Source: Halobacteriales archaeon QS_5_70_15
Lineage (GTDB): Archaea; Halobacteriota; Halobacteria; Halobacteriales; Haloarculaceae
DNA length: 26,404 nt
Direction: 5' to 3'
Assembly (NCBI GenBank): GCA_003022005.1
Contig: PXRQ01000091.1
Coordinates: 1-26,404 of the forward strand
In this document: one piece after another, positions 15,109 through 22,604 of the stretch
Numbering within the stretch: the first letter of the stretch is position 1
Layout of the letters: each line of letters starts with the position of its first letter
Translations under genes and position numbers: made by a program
Notes under the pieces: model-generated
Databases searched by the model: none
What the model saw: only the letters and a program-made list of their open reading frames with translations
Told to the model about the DNA's origin: nothing

Positions 15109-15627
15109 GTGAACCGTCGGCGTGTCGGGACGAGCCTGTGTGCCGGACTGTTGTTCACGGTGTTGGGCTCGGTCGCCTGGGTCAGCGGCGAGCCGTTCAT
15201 CTTCCCGAGCCTCGGTCCCTCGGCGTTCGTTCTCGCCTTCGACCGGCACGGGGAACGAACGTGGACGTATCGCGTCGTCGGAAGCCACCTCATCGGGGGC
15301 GTCGCGGGGTTCCTCGCGTACTCGGTGCTCGCGGCGGGCGTCTCGATCGCCGTGACGCCGCCGCCGGTTTCGATCGACGGGCTCCGGCTCGCGCTGAGCG
15401 GCGTCGTCTCGATCGTCCTGACCGCGTGGGGGATGATCGCTACCGATACGATCCACGCTCCGGCCTGTGCGACGACGCTCATCGTCTCCCTCGGGCTCCT
15501 CGCGACGCCACCCCAGGTCACGATCATCGTCGCGAGCGTGATCGTTTTCGTCGCGGTCCACCGGACGACCCTGTGGCTCTTCGAACGGATCGTCGGGGAC
15601 ACTCACCCGGACTACGCGACCGAATGA
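15109..15627 (+). CDS. HPP-family integral membrane protein
   Basis: The 172-residue protein has four to five hydrophobic segments and the HPP-family signatures: FPSLGPSAFVLAF (32-44), a conserved segment around GSHLIGGVAGF, and DTIHAPACATTLIVSLGLLATPP (about 113-135). HPP proteins are small membrane proteins, and one plant and cyanobacterial branch transports nitrite across membranes. The haloarchaeal branch is uncharacterised and no nitrogen-assimilation gene is near. The GTG start is set by the TATA spacing and the start of the first membrane segment after a short basic head (NRRRVG), which by the positive-inside rule faces the cytosol. Some haloarchaeal relatives carry CBS domains; this one does not. 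Confidence 0.85.
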   Translation: MNRRRVGTSLCAGLLFTVLGSVAWVSGEPFIFPSLGPSAFVLAFDRHGERTWTYRVVGSHLIGGVAGFLAYSVLAAGVSIAVTPPPVSIDGLRLALSGVVSIVLTAWGMIATDTIHAPACATTLIVSLGLLATPPQVTIIVASVIVFVAVHRTTLWLFERIVGDTHPDYATE

Positions 15628-15870
15628 GACTGCCGGACGTGAGCCCACGAGCGATATCGCCGTACGAGATGGTGATGATGTTCAGGTAGTTGTGCCCGAC
15701 AGTACGAGCGCCCCCTCGTTCGACGAGGATCCCGACTCCGATCGACTGGGGGGTCCGGGCGGCGGGAGACACCCGCCCGCACTCCCGGCAGTCGGGGTTC
15801 CGCGAACCCGGTCGGGAAGCCGCGGGCGGCCACCGCTAGGGTTTTGGGGGACCCATCCGGACCCCCGGTC

Positions 15871-16938
15871 ATGAAGGCAGTCTACTACGAGGAGCACGGC
15901 GACACGGACGTGCTGGAGTACGGCGACCAGCCGGACCCCGGGATCGGGCGCGACGAGTGTCTGATCGAGGTGAAGGCGGGCGGGCTGAACCACCTCGACG
16001 TCTGGACCCGACGGGGGATGCCCTCGCCCGGCGAGTTCCCGCACGTTCCGGGGAGCGACGCCGCGGGGGTCGTGAGCGAGGTCGGCGAGGGCGTCTCGCG
16101 GTTCGAGGCCGGCGACCGGGTCGCCGTCGCGCCGGGCACCTCCTGTGGCGAGTGCGAGTTCTGCCGGGACGGGGACTACTCGCTCTGCGAGAACTACGCG
16201 CTCATCGGCGAGCACATGGGCGGGGTCCACTCCGAACTCGCCGCGGTCCCCGAGGACAACCTCGTCGGCGTCCCCGGGCACGTCGACTTCGTGACCGCGG
16301 CGTCGGCGCCGCTGGTCTTCCAGACCGCCTGGCGGATGCTCGTCACCCGGGCGGAGGTCGACCAGAGCGACAGGGTGCTCGTGTTGGGCGCGTCGGGCGG
16401 CGTGGGCCACGCCGCGCTCCAGATCGCGGTCGAGGCGGGCGCGGAGGTGTGGGCCACCGCCTCCAGCGTCGAGAAGCTCGACTACGCGGCCGAACTCGGC
16501 GCCGACCACCTGATCGACTACGAGGAGGAGGACTTCGCGGACGTCATCTACGAGGACACGGGCGGCCGCGGGGTCGACGTCGTGGTCGACCACGTCGGCG
16601 AGGCGACCTGGGACAGTTCGATCAAGGCCGCCGCGAAGGGCGGACGCATCGTCACCTGCGGCGCCACCTCCGGGCCGACGCCCGAAACGAACCTCTCGCG
16701 GGTGTTCTGGAAACAACTGAACATCCTCGGGTCGACGATGGGGACCCCCGGCGAGATGGACGACGTCCTCGAGAAGGTGTGGGACGGCACGTTCGAGTCG
16801 CGTATCCGTGCCGTGCTCCCGATGTCCGAGACCGCCCGGGCCCACGAGATACTCCAGGACCGCGAGGGGTTCGGCAGCGTCGTGGTCGTCCCGGACTCCG
16901 TGTACGAGGAGGGCGAGTACGCCGAGTACCAGGAGTGA
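15871..16938 (+). CDS. Zinc-type MDR oxidoreductase (alcohol dehydrogenase/quinone-reductase-like) lacking catalytic-zinc ligands
   Basis: The 355-residue medium-chain dehydrogenase/reductase has an N-terminal GroES-like domain with a complete structural zinc lobe, C92-x2-C95-x2-C98-x7-C106 (CGECEFCRDGDYSLC). It has a Rossmann domain with LGASGGVGHAALQIA (about 172-186). The usual catalytic-zinc ligands are changed: GxCGTD reads GLNHLD (38-43) and the GHE motif reads PGSD (60-63). That suggests a zinc-independent quinone-oxidoreductase or reductase chemistry with NAD(P)H rather than classical alcohol oxidation. ATG 15871 begins MKAVYYEEHG, the standard family start. The stop overlaps the GTG of the next gene, so the two are probably co-translated. 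The 243-base gap upstream shows no gene I can support. Confidence 0.9.
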   Translation: MKAVYYEEHGDTDVLEYGDQPDPGIGRDECLIEVKAGGLNHLDVWTRRGMPSPGEFPHVPGSDAAGVVSEVGEGVSRFEAGDRVAVAPGTSCGECEFCRDGDYSLCENYALIGEHMGGVHSELAAVPEDNLVGVPGHVDFVTAASAPLVFQTAWRMLVTRAEVDQSDRVLVLGASGGVGHAALQIAVEAGAEVWATASSVEKLDYAAELGADHLIDYEEEDFADVIYEDTGGRGVDVVVDHVGEATWDSSIKAAAKGGRIVTCGATSGPTPETNLSRVFWKQLNILGSTMGTPGEMDDVLEKVWDGTFESRIRAVLPMSETARAHEILQDREGFGSVVVVPDSVYEEGEYAEYQE

Positions 16939-17288
16939 GCGACGAGGAGAACGACGAGGACACCTATCGCTTCGACCCCGCCGAGTTCCGCGAGGGAGGG
17001 AACGCGGACGAGGAAGCGACCGATCCGGTTGCCCCGGCGGGTTCGGAAGCGACGGCGCCCGAGAAACCCCGCGGCGAGGACCGGGAGTTCGGTTGGCGCG
17101 GGTGGGTTCTGGTCGGGATGCTGTTCGTCGCGCTCGTCGTCGTCCCGGTCCTGCTCTACTTCGTTCCCCGCGCGCAGGGACTCGCCGCGTCGCTCGGGTT
17201 CGGCTACCGGGACGCGTTCCTGGTCCTGCCGCTGGTCCCCGCGCTGGTGCTCGCCGCGCTCGCCGTCTGGGCGACGACCCGGCCCTGA
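16935..17288 (+). CDS. Small two-helix membrane protein, acidic cytosolic head
   Basis: I do not recognise a named family. The 117-residue product starts at GTG 16935, whose GTGA overlaps the stop of the MDR gene. It has a very acidic head (SDEENDEDTYRFDPAEF and a long Glu/Ala/Pro linker to about residue 53) and two hydrophobic segments (about 55-77, WVLVGMLFVALVVVPVLLYF; about 93-114) joined by a short basic loop. The layout resembles many haloarchaeal DUF membrane proteins. The overlap suggests joint expression with the oxidoreductase, but no functional link can be shown from sequence. Confidence 0.75.
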   Translation: MSDEENDEDTYRFDPAEFREGGNADEEATDPVAPAGSEATAPEKPRGEDREFGWRGWVLVGMLFVALVVVPVLLYFVPRAQGLAASLGFGYRDAFLVLPLVPALVLAALAVWATTRP

Positions 17289-17490
17289 CACCGCCGCCCC
17301 CGATACGGGCACGCCCTGGCGTGACCGACGGTGGCCCGTGAGCTACTGCGAGTGTCCCGGGTGCGGGGTGTGGTAGGTCTCGGCGTATCACCCCGGAGCC
17401 TGCAGCAGATGTGGCGGTTCGGTGCGGCACCTCTCGGTCCGGCGGGGGTTGAACAGGGCCGAATAGAAGCGAACGGGGATCGACCGCGGT

Positions 17491-17664
17491 TCAGGCGGCG
17501 CGCTCGTCCGTCGACGGGGCGGAGTCCGGCAGCCCCACCCCGTGCTCGCGGCAGTACGCGTCCCAGTTCTCGGGGGACGTCCCGACGTACCGGGCGGCGT
17601 CCTCGCCGGAGAGGGTTCCTTCGGCGTACAGCAGCGCGGCGGTCCGCAGGGCATGCAGGCGCAT
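17491..17664 (-). CDS. 57-residue HTH-like small protein
   Basis: The frame reads MRLHALRTAALLYAEGTLSG, EDAARYVGTSPENWDAYCRE and HGVGLPDSAP to a TGA at 17491. The pattern hydrophobic helix, EGTLSGEDAARYVG, then a second helix ending in an EHG turn is like UPF0175-type and haloarchaeal DUF7317-type small HTH proteins, some of which act as antitoxins or transcription factors. Codon use is normal for the genome. An AT-rich promoter-like segment (17692-17720) lies upstream of ATG 17664. No toxin gene is adjacent, so an antitoxin role is not supported. The family match is from memory of pattern and remains moderate. Confidence 0.55.
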   Translation of the reverse strand: MRLHALRTAALLYAEGTLSGEDAARYVGTSPENWDAYCREHGVGLPDSAPSTDERAA

Positions 17665-17691
17665 GTGTTACGCCCCGACAGCTGCGTGGGA

Positions 17692-17790
17692 AGTTTGTAA
17701 ATATATCGATATAAATGAAAATGTATTAGGAAATGGTAGATTATCACAGAATACGAAAATATCGCTCAGTGAATATCGAACATACGTATG
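17692..17790. other. AT-rich patch between two small divergent genes
   Basis: About 100 bases with far lower GC than anything else in the window, including tttgtaaatatatcgatata, aaatgaaaatgtattagg and the palindrome atacgtat (17783-17790). Part of it (17692-17710) can serve as the TATA region of the 57-residue gene. The rest shows no ORF with plausible codon use. It may be regulatory DNA or a remnant of foreign DNA. Confidence 0.5.
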
Positions 17791-17895
17791 ACTCATGCTG
17801 AGGGGGACGGAACACCCGCGGTAGCGCCCGACTCGCGGGGTACGTGAAGGCCCCACGCTCCGCTCGAACCCGCCACCGTCGGTCGGTTTCGAGAC

Positions 17896-17904
17896 GATTA
17901 TGTA
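17896..17904 (+). promoter_or_regulatory. TATA-like box of the 70-residue membrane protein gene
   Basis: gattatgta is centred about 26 bases before ATG 17926, consistent with a leaderless transcript and with the chosen start. Confidence 0.5.
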
Positions 17905-17925
17905 ACCGCCGCTCGAAGCGGGCGT

Positions 17926-18138
17926 ATGTTCGAGACCGCACCCGCGCTCAGGGGTCTCTCGAAGGACCGACGCGAGCGCCTGGGGGCCGTCGCTCTCGTC
18001 GTCGGGATCGCACTCGTCGGGGTACTCGGGTTCGGGCCGGTTCCCTCCACCGCGCTCCAGGTCCTCGTCGGAACTCTGGGCGTGCTCGTGACGGTCCTCG
18101 GCGTGCTCCTCGTCGGGACGTCCGAGGGGACGGTCTGA
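17926..18138 (+). CDS. 70-residue two-helix membrane protein
   Basis: The product has a basic amphipathic head (GLSKDRRERLG, about 10-20) and two hydrophobic helices (about 21-37, AVALVVGIALVGVLGFG; about 44-64, LQVLVGTLGVLVTVLGVLLV). The TATA spacing supports ATG 17926. Codon use is typical of the genome. Small proteins of this kind are frequent in haloarchaea and mostly uncharacterised; I do not recognise a function. It converges with the SDR gene 19 bases downstream. Confidence 0.68.
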   Translation: MFETAPALRGLSKDRRERLGAVALVVGIALVGVLGFGPVPSTALQVLVGTLGVLVTVLGVLLVGTSEGTV

Positions 18139-18157
18139 CCCGGCCGGGCCGCCGCGG

Positions 18158-18910
18158 CTACCAGTCGATCCGTTCCTTCCGCCGCCAGAACGCCCCGCCG
18201 GGGCTCCCCGGCGCGAACCGAGCGAGCCAGACCGGCGTCTCCGCCCCTTCCTCGACGCCCCTGCTGGCCTCCTCGCCGCCCGTTTCGGTTCGGACCCACC
18301 CCGGGCAGGCGCTGTTGGCGACGAGCCCGTCCCCCGCGTACTCCCCGTGGAGGTACGCGGTCAGGCCGTTCAGCCCCGTCTTCGAGAGGCGGTAGGCGGG
18401 CGACCCGCCGCTCATCCCCTCGCCGAGCGCCCCCCTCCCCGAGGAGACGTTCACGACCCGACCGCCCTCCCGCTGGAGCAGCAGCGGGACCGCGTGCTTG
18501 CACAGGAGCATGGGTCCCCGGAGGTTGACCGCGAGCGTCCGGTCGATGCGACGGGTCGGCTCGGCGACGATGTCGTCGCCGAACTCCCCCACCCCGGCGT
18601 TGTTGACGAGGGCGTCGAGCCGACCGACGTCCCCGAAGATCCCGTCGACCGCGGCCTCGACGTCCCCCTCCTGGGTGACGTCGAGCAGGACCCGCTCGGT
18701 GCCCTCGGGCGTCTCGTTCTCCCGCGAACGGCTCCCCGCGTACACCGTCGCGCCGAGGTCCGAGAGCTGTCGGGCGATCTCCGCGCCGATGCCGCGGTTC
18801 GCCCCGGTCACGAGCGCGACCTGTCCGTCCAGCGACTCGTGGAGTTCGACGGTGTCGACGTCGGCGTCTCTGTCTCCGCCCTCATCTCCGTCCCGGTCGT
18901 CGTCGGCCAT
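18158..18910 (-). CDS. Short-chain dehydrogenase/reductase
   Basis: The 250-residue classical SDR has a highly acidic N-terminal extension (1-25, repeated Asp/Gly), the cofactor loop TGANRGIGAE (about 35-44), NNAGVGEFG, the catalytic Ser in VNVSSGRG and the Tyr/Lys pair in PAYRLSKTGLN, then CPGWVRTETGG. The Arg after TGAN and the AGSRSR segment fit NADP(H) preference, as in carbonyl reductases. The substrate is unknown. The C-terminal segment AETPVWLARFAPGSPGGAFW matches carbonyl-reductase-like SDRs that end in a similar stretch. The start is ATG 18910; an internal start would remove only the acidic tail. It runs in the same direction as the two genes upstream but is separated from the Nudix gene by about 50 bases. 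Confidence 0.9.
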   Translation of the reverse strand: MADDDRDGDEGGDRDADVDTVELHESLDGQVALVTGANRGIGAEIARQLSDLGATVYAGSRSRENETPEGTERVLLDVTQEGDVEAAVDGIFGDVGRLDALVNNAGVGEFGDDIVAEPTRRIDRTLAVNLRGPMLLCKHAVPLLLQREGGRVVNVSSGRGALGEGMSGGSPAYRLSKTGLNGLTAYLHGEYAGDGLVANSACPGWVRTETGGEEASRGVEEGAETPVWLARFAPGSPGGAFWRRKERIDW

Positions 18911-18960
18911 ACGTCGTGGGAGGCGCGTCCCCGGTGAAAAGCGGGTCGTTCGACCGGCGG

Positions 18961-19563
18961 CTACTCCGAGAGGTCCCGGCGCATCGCCATCTCGAACCAG
19001 GGGCAGAGCCGCAGCTGTCGGTAGAGCCGCTGGTTCGCGTGGAGGTGCTCGTAGGGGACCCACATCCAGCCGCCGACCTCCTCGGGGTCGGGGTCGAGAG
19101 TGCGGTCCACGAGCTGGCACTTGAGCACCGCGCACACCTCCCACTCGAGGCCCTCGTCGAGGTAGTAGCGCTTGTACTCGAACTTGTCCGTCACGCGGAG
19201 GTCGCGGTACTGGGACCTCTCGACCCCGAGCTCCTCGGCCAGCCGCTCCCGGGTGGCGTCCTCCTGTGACTGGCCGGGGTCGGGGTGCGAGGCGACCGTC
19301 CCGTCCCAGTGGGTGTCCCAGAGCCGCTTGTCCGGTGCACGCTGGGCCAGCAGGACGTTGTCCTCCTCGTCGAACACTATCACCGTGAACGCCCGGTGGC
19401 GGGTGCCGTCGCCCGTGTGGGCCTCCAGGCGGTTGACGACGCCCTGCTCGTTGTCCTCCGGGTCGACGGCGACGACCTCCTGCTCCGCGTTGTCGTGGGT
19501 GTCCGCGGCGTCGGCGTCCGCAGCGACCCCTGGGCCGCCGTCGGGGTCCGTCTCGGTACTCAT
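18961..19563 (-). CDS. idi: Type I isopentenyl-diphosphate isomerase-like Nudix protein, catalytic Cys replaced by Ala
   Basis: The protein has 200 residues. Type I IDI interconverts IPP and DMAPP with Mg/Mn. Metal-site residues are kept: His49 and His56 (EAHTGDGTRHRAF), His93 (VASHP) and Glu140/Glu142 (GLEWEVC). The Nudix-like helix EDATRERLAEELGV (101-114) is present. In E. coli the catalytic Cys67 sits in VCGHP; here the same place reads V90-A91-S92-H93-P94, so the cysteine is missing. Either haloarchaeal enzymes use another residue, or this is a related Nudix hydrolase. The N-terminal 35 residues are acidic filler. The gene lies 91 bases downstream of HMG-CoA synthase in the same direction and has its own TATA-like box, which supports an isoprenoid role. 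The symbol reflects homology, not proven activity. Confidence 0.82.
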   Translation of the reverse strand: MSTETDPDGGPGVAADADAADTHDNAEQEVVAVDPEDNEQGVVNRLEAHTGDGTRHRAFTVIVFDEEDNVLLAQRAPDKRLWDTHWDGTVASHPDPGQSQEDATRERLAEELGVERSQYRDLRVTDKFEYKRYYLDEGLEWEVCAVLKCQLVDRTLDPDPEEVGGWMWVPYEHLHANQRLYRQLRLCPWFEMAMRRDLSE

Positions 19564-19584
19564 ACGCTCTCGTCGCCCGACGGT

Positions 19585-19593
19585 CATATGGTA
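19585..19593 (-). promoter_or_regulatory. TATA-like box of the IDI-like gene
   Basis: catatggta on the plus strand is centred 26 bases upstream of ATG 19563, between HMG-CoA synthase and the IDI-like gene. It implies the latter can be transcribed alone. Confidence 0.45.
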
Positions 19594-19654
19594 GCTTCGA
19601 CTTCCCGAAGGGCGACGGGCCCGGGAGCATCGGGGAGTCTCCCGGCGGGAGCGG

Positions 19655-20998
19655 TCACTCGACGAAGCGGTACTTGCGTTCGTCCATCCGGCCCCAGCAG
19701 TCGAAGACGAACTCGCCCTCGGGGGCAGTGAACTCCTCGAAGTCGGTCTCCTTGTCGTGGTTGTGGGCGTCGTGGACCGTCTCGTACTCCTCGAAGGAGA
19801 GGTCGTACCGGTCCTCCAGCTGCGCGTCGACGTTCTCGCCCATCGCGGCGATCTCCGCCTCCCAGTCGGGCTCGACGGTCTCGGCGTGGATCTCCGCCTG
19901 GGCACCCGAGCCGTAGGAGGCGACGAGCAGGGTTTCGCCGGTCGCGTCCCGGCCGTCCTCGTGGGCGCGCTTGAGCGCCGCCGCCCGGGCGACGTGGACG
20001 CTCCCGGTGTACCAGTTGCCGACGTGCCGGGCGATGTCCAGCGTCGGGTCGATGACGCGGTCGTACCAGTCGGCGTACCGGTCGGTGTCCTTCAGCGCGT
20101 CGGTGTACTCCGCGACGGCCTCGCGGTACTGCTCCTCGTCGTCGAACGCCTCGGGCCGGGGCTGGCGGCCGATCTCGGCCGCGAGTTCCTCCTCGACCTC
20201 CGTGTCGCGGGTGACGTGCCGGTAGGCCAGCAGCGCGGCCTTCCGGACCATCCCCGGGAACGGCGTGTGGAACGGCGCGTAGACGAAGTCGTCGGGGTGA
20301 ACGTCGCCGGCGACGGACTCGTAATCCACGAGCGCCTCCCGCATCCGCGCGAGGTAGACCTGGACCGAGCGCTTGCCGTCGACGCTCGGGAACTGCTGGT
20401 TCGGCTTGAGGAAGTCCGTCTCGTCGGCGCTCCCGTAGCCCTGTTCCGTCGAGAGCGTGACGACGTCGGGGTCCTCGGAGATGAGCATCGCGACCGCGCC
20501 GGCGCCCTGCGTGGCCTCGCCGGGATCGCCCCGCGCGTAGAGCGCGGTGTCGGTCGCGACGACGAGCGCCGACCGGCCGCGGTTGCGGCCCGCGCGGATC
20601 CAGTTGTACGCGTCGTCGATGGCCTGGGTCCCCGCGACGCAGGCGAACTTCCGCTCGCCCTTGTTCGCGTGGTGGAAGTCGCCGTCGAAGGTCTGCTCGA
20701 GACAGCCCGCGATGTACGTCGAAACCGGTTTCGAGTTGTCGAACGCCGACTCCGTGGCGACGTCGATGCGCCCGACGTCCGCCGGTTCGAGCCCCTTGCG
20801 CTCCATCAGCCGCTTGGCGGCGTTCGCCCCCATCGTCACGATGTCCTCGTAGACGTCCGGGAACGAGGAGGCGTAGAGCCCCAGCCCCTTCGTGTACTTG
20901 CCCGGGGGCTCGTCCTTCGCGGGCGCGAACGTCTCCGCCAGGTCCAGTCTGAGTTTCCCCGTCTCGATCTCCACCGCGTCGATGCCGACGTCTTTCAT
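19655..20998 (-). CDS. Hydroxymethylglutaryl-CoA synthase
   Basis: The enzyme condenses acetyl-CoA with acetoacetyl-CoA to HMG-CoA, the second step of the mevalonate pathway that feeds archaeal lipid synthesis. The 447-residue protein begins MKDVGIDAVEIETGKLRLDL. The catalytic triad is in place: Glu83 (ATESAFD), nucleophile Cys120 (KFACVAGTQA) and His244 (APFHTPFPGM). Further family marks are PVSTYIAGCLEQ, GAGAVAMLIS and NWYTGSVH near the C terminus. The product is the substrate of HMG-CoA reductase, which is not in the window. A TATA-like tataagtg 25 bases upstream of ATG 20998 indicates a leaderless mRNA. The gene precedes the IDI-like gene on the same strand. Confidence 0.95.
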   Translation of the reverse strand: MKDVGIDAVEIETGKLRLDLAETFAPAKDEPPGKYTKGLGLYASSFPDVYEDIVTMGANAAKRLMERKGLEPADVGRIDVATESAFDNSKPVSTYIAGCLEQTFDGDFHHANKGERKFACVAGTQAIDDAYNWIRAGRNRGRSALVVATDTALYARGDPGEATQGAGAVAMLISEDPDVVTLSTEQGYGSADETDFLKPNQQFPSVDGKRSVQVYLARMREALVDYESVAGDVHPDDFVYAPFHTPFPGMVRKAALLAYRHVTRDTEVEEELAAEIGRQPRPEAFDDEEQYREAVAEYTDALKDTDRYADWYDRVIDPTLDIARHVGNWYTGSVHVARAAALKRAHEDGRDATGETLLVASYGSGAQAEIHAETVEPDWEAEIAAMGENVDAQLEDRYDLSFEEYETVHDAHNHDKETDFEEFTAPEGEFVFDCWGRMDERKYRFVE

Positions 20999-21383
20999 AC
21001 GCCTACGTTCGGCGAAACGGTATAAGTGTTTGTCGACGTAGATTTCGACAGTCGTCGAAGTCGGCGGCTCGGCCGGTCGGCGGGAACTGCACGGCGGTGC
21101 CGTCGCCGTGGCGGGCCGTCACGGCCCACAACCGGTGACCGTCGAGTCGGCGTCCAGCACGTGCTCCGTCGCGTCGACGGTCGGGGGTGCGGTCGAGCGC
21201 GCCCGCACCGTCGGGCCGCTCGAACCCGGCGCCGCTCGAGAGCGCGAGGACGAGGAAGCCGACCGACGGGACGGCACCGATCCGGACCGGCCCGGCCGGC
21301 TCCGCGCCGCTCGGTGGCGTCCACGTCGAGTTCCGCCGCACCGCATCGAGAAGGGCGAACCGGACTCGTTACTCCGGGCGGTC
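20999..21383. other. 385-base gap: promoter of HMG-CoA synthase plus possible gene remnant
   Basis: Apart from the promoter near 21019-21028, I see no intact gene. On the minus strand, codons from GTG 21341 to about 21190 have genome-like third positions (GAVPSVGFLVLALSSGAGFE). A one-base shift near 21186 would continue as TVDATEHVLDADSTVTGCGP to a stop near 21119. This may be a decayed small gene or chance in GC-rich DNA; I do not recognise either part. Confidence 0.3.
21019..21028 (-). promoter_or_regulatory. TATA-like box of HMG-CoA synthase
   Basis: ggtataagtg on the plus strand (cacttatacc on the coding strand) is centred about 25 bases upstream of ATG 20998, fitting a leaderless transcript. 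Confidence 0.6.
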
Positions 21384-21962
21384 CTACCCGTCGTCCTCCT
21401 CGACGACCTCGGGGGCCGCGAGGGCCGTCTGGAGGCTGTCGAGGCCGTTGATCCACTCGGCGACGAGGCCGTACTCGATGTCCTCCGTGACGGACATGTC
21501 GAGCTCCTCGCCGTCGATGATGCGAGTACCGGCCTGTGCGCAGAAGCCGATGGCGGCGTCCAGGTCCTCCTCGGCTTCGGCGTCGATGGCCGCGCCGATG
21601 TAGTCGTCGACGGTTCCCTCCTCGGCGGGGCCGCCGACGACGTACTCCTCGGCCGCGTAGAAGACACAGACGAGCGACGTCTGGACGCCGTCGAGGAGCA
21701 TCAGCTTCTCCTCGTCGTCGATCTCCACCTCGGAGAGGACGATGTCGCGGATCCGGCCGAGTTCGCTCATCGCCGTCTCCTCGTCGAGGGCGCCGTCCTC
21801 GTGGTCCGTGAGTATCTTCGCCACCGCGATGGCCGCGTCGTCCTGGAGGTTCAGAAGCAGGCGGGCGGAGTCCTCGTTCTCCGGGTCGATCTCCTCCTCC
21901 CGCAGGCGATCGAGCCAGTTCTGCCAGCGGTCTCGCGTGTAGTACTCCCCGGAGTTGCTCAT
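21384..21962 (-). CDS. DUF2150 family protein
   Basis: The 192-residue, very acidic soluble protein starts MSNSGEYYTRDRWQNWLDRL and continues PENEDSARLLLNLQDDAAIAVAKIL, then EIDDEEKLMLLDGVQTSLVCVFYAAEEYV and a helical C terminus ending EVVEEDDG. This matches my recollection of the archaeal DUF2150 family, found in haloarchaea and some methanogens and of unknown function. It is predicted mostly alpha-helical with no catalytic signature or membrane segment. ATG 21962 has a weak TATA-like ggatatgcc (21984-21992) about 26 bases upstream. It is divergent from the 126-residue protein at 22137. The family match is likely; the function is unknown. Confidence 0.8.
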   Translation of the reverse strand: MSNSGEYYTRDRWQNWLDRLREEEIDPENEDSARLLLNLQDDAAIAVAKILTDHEDGALDEETAMSELGRIRDIVLSEVEIDDEEKLMLLDGVQTSLVCVFYAAEEYVVGGPAEEGTVDDYIGAAIDAEAEEDLDAAIGFCAQAGTRIIDGEELDMSVTEDIEYGLVAEWINGLDSLQTALAAPEVVEEDDG

Positions 21963-22106
21963 GTCCGACGGTACGCGGCGGCGGGGATATGCCTTTTCCC
22001 TCCGTCGCTCTCTGTCCCCCGTCGTCGCATCGCACGGCCTTCCGCGGCGGGTCCGGCCCCTCCTCGACGGCGACACGTCCGTCGGTGCCCGTCCCGGCCG
22101 CGCGGG

Positions 22107-22114
22107 TTTTACTA
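22107..22114 (+). promoter_or_regulatory. TATA-like box of the 126-residue protein gene
   Basis: ttttacta is centred about 26 bases before ATG 22137, consistent with a leaderless mRNA. Confidence 0.45.
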
Positions 22115-22136
22115 CGGTCGGGACCGACCGCCGGGT

Positions 22137-22517
22137 ATGGGCCGATTCGACGCGGACGAGGGGGGCGAGCGCCTCGCCCTCGCGGTCGACGCCGTGGCCA
22201 CACACCGCGCACGCGGGAGCGAGGGGGCCGTCTTCGAGGCCGTCGACGCCGACGGCGGCCGGCGGGTCCGCGTCGAGTACGCGGACCGGCTGTTCACCCT
22301 CGCGGTCCCGCCCGACGAACGCGACGCGCTCGAGGAGCACCTCGACTCCTTCCCCGTGTTCAAGCTGAAACAGCCCGAGACCCGGAAGGCTCCGGACGAC
22401 ACCGTCCACGTCTCGGCCATCGCCGACCCCAAGCACGCCGCGGACTTCCTCGAGGGGACGTTCCGGACCGTCTACGACCTCCCCGCGGACTACGAACTGC
22501 GGGTCGTCCGGGTCTGA
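22137..22517 (+). CDS. Haloarchaeal hypothetical protein, 126 residues
   Basis: No function is recognised. It is a compact soluble alpha/beta protein: MGRFDADEGGERLALAVDAV, GAVFEAVDADGGRRVRVEYADRLFTLAV, PPDERDALEEHLDSFPVFKLKQPETRKAPDDTVHVSAIADPKHAADFLEGTF, then VYDLPADYELRVVRV. Alternating strands and helices without Cys or metal motifs suggest a small binding or regulatory fold. Promoter spacing and codon use argue that it is real. It is divergent from the DUF2150 gene and 87 bases before the aldo/keto reductase. Confidence 0.75.
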   Translation: MGRFDADEGGERLALAVDAVATHRARGSEGAVFEAVDADGGRRVRVEYADRLFTLAVPPDERDALEEHLDSFPVFKLKQPETRKAPDDTVHVSAIADPKHAADFLEGTFRTVYDLPADYELRVVRV

Positions 22518-22604
22518 ACGCGGGGCCGCCGTGTCCCGGCTGGTGGTTCGAGCGAGCGGCGACCGGACGACAGGTACACGTCCGGCCGACGCGTAGCCCC
22601 CGGC

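Noticed and set aside
15685..15710. On the minus strand, TACTGTCGGGCACAACTACC resembles the A arm of the palindromic element.
   Set aside because: About two thirds identity over some 22 bases without a B arm or a neighbouring stop codon; could be a decayed copy but is within chance for GC-rich DNA.
15524..15772. Minus-strand frame with NYLNIITISYGDIARGL that looks protein-like.
   Set aside because: It overlaps the 3' end of the HPP gene, has Arg/Ser-rich flanks typical of shadow frames, and no recognisable family or promoter.
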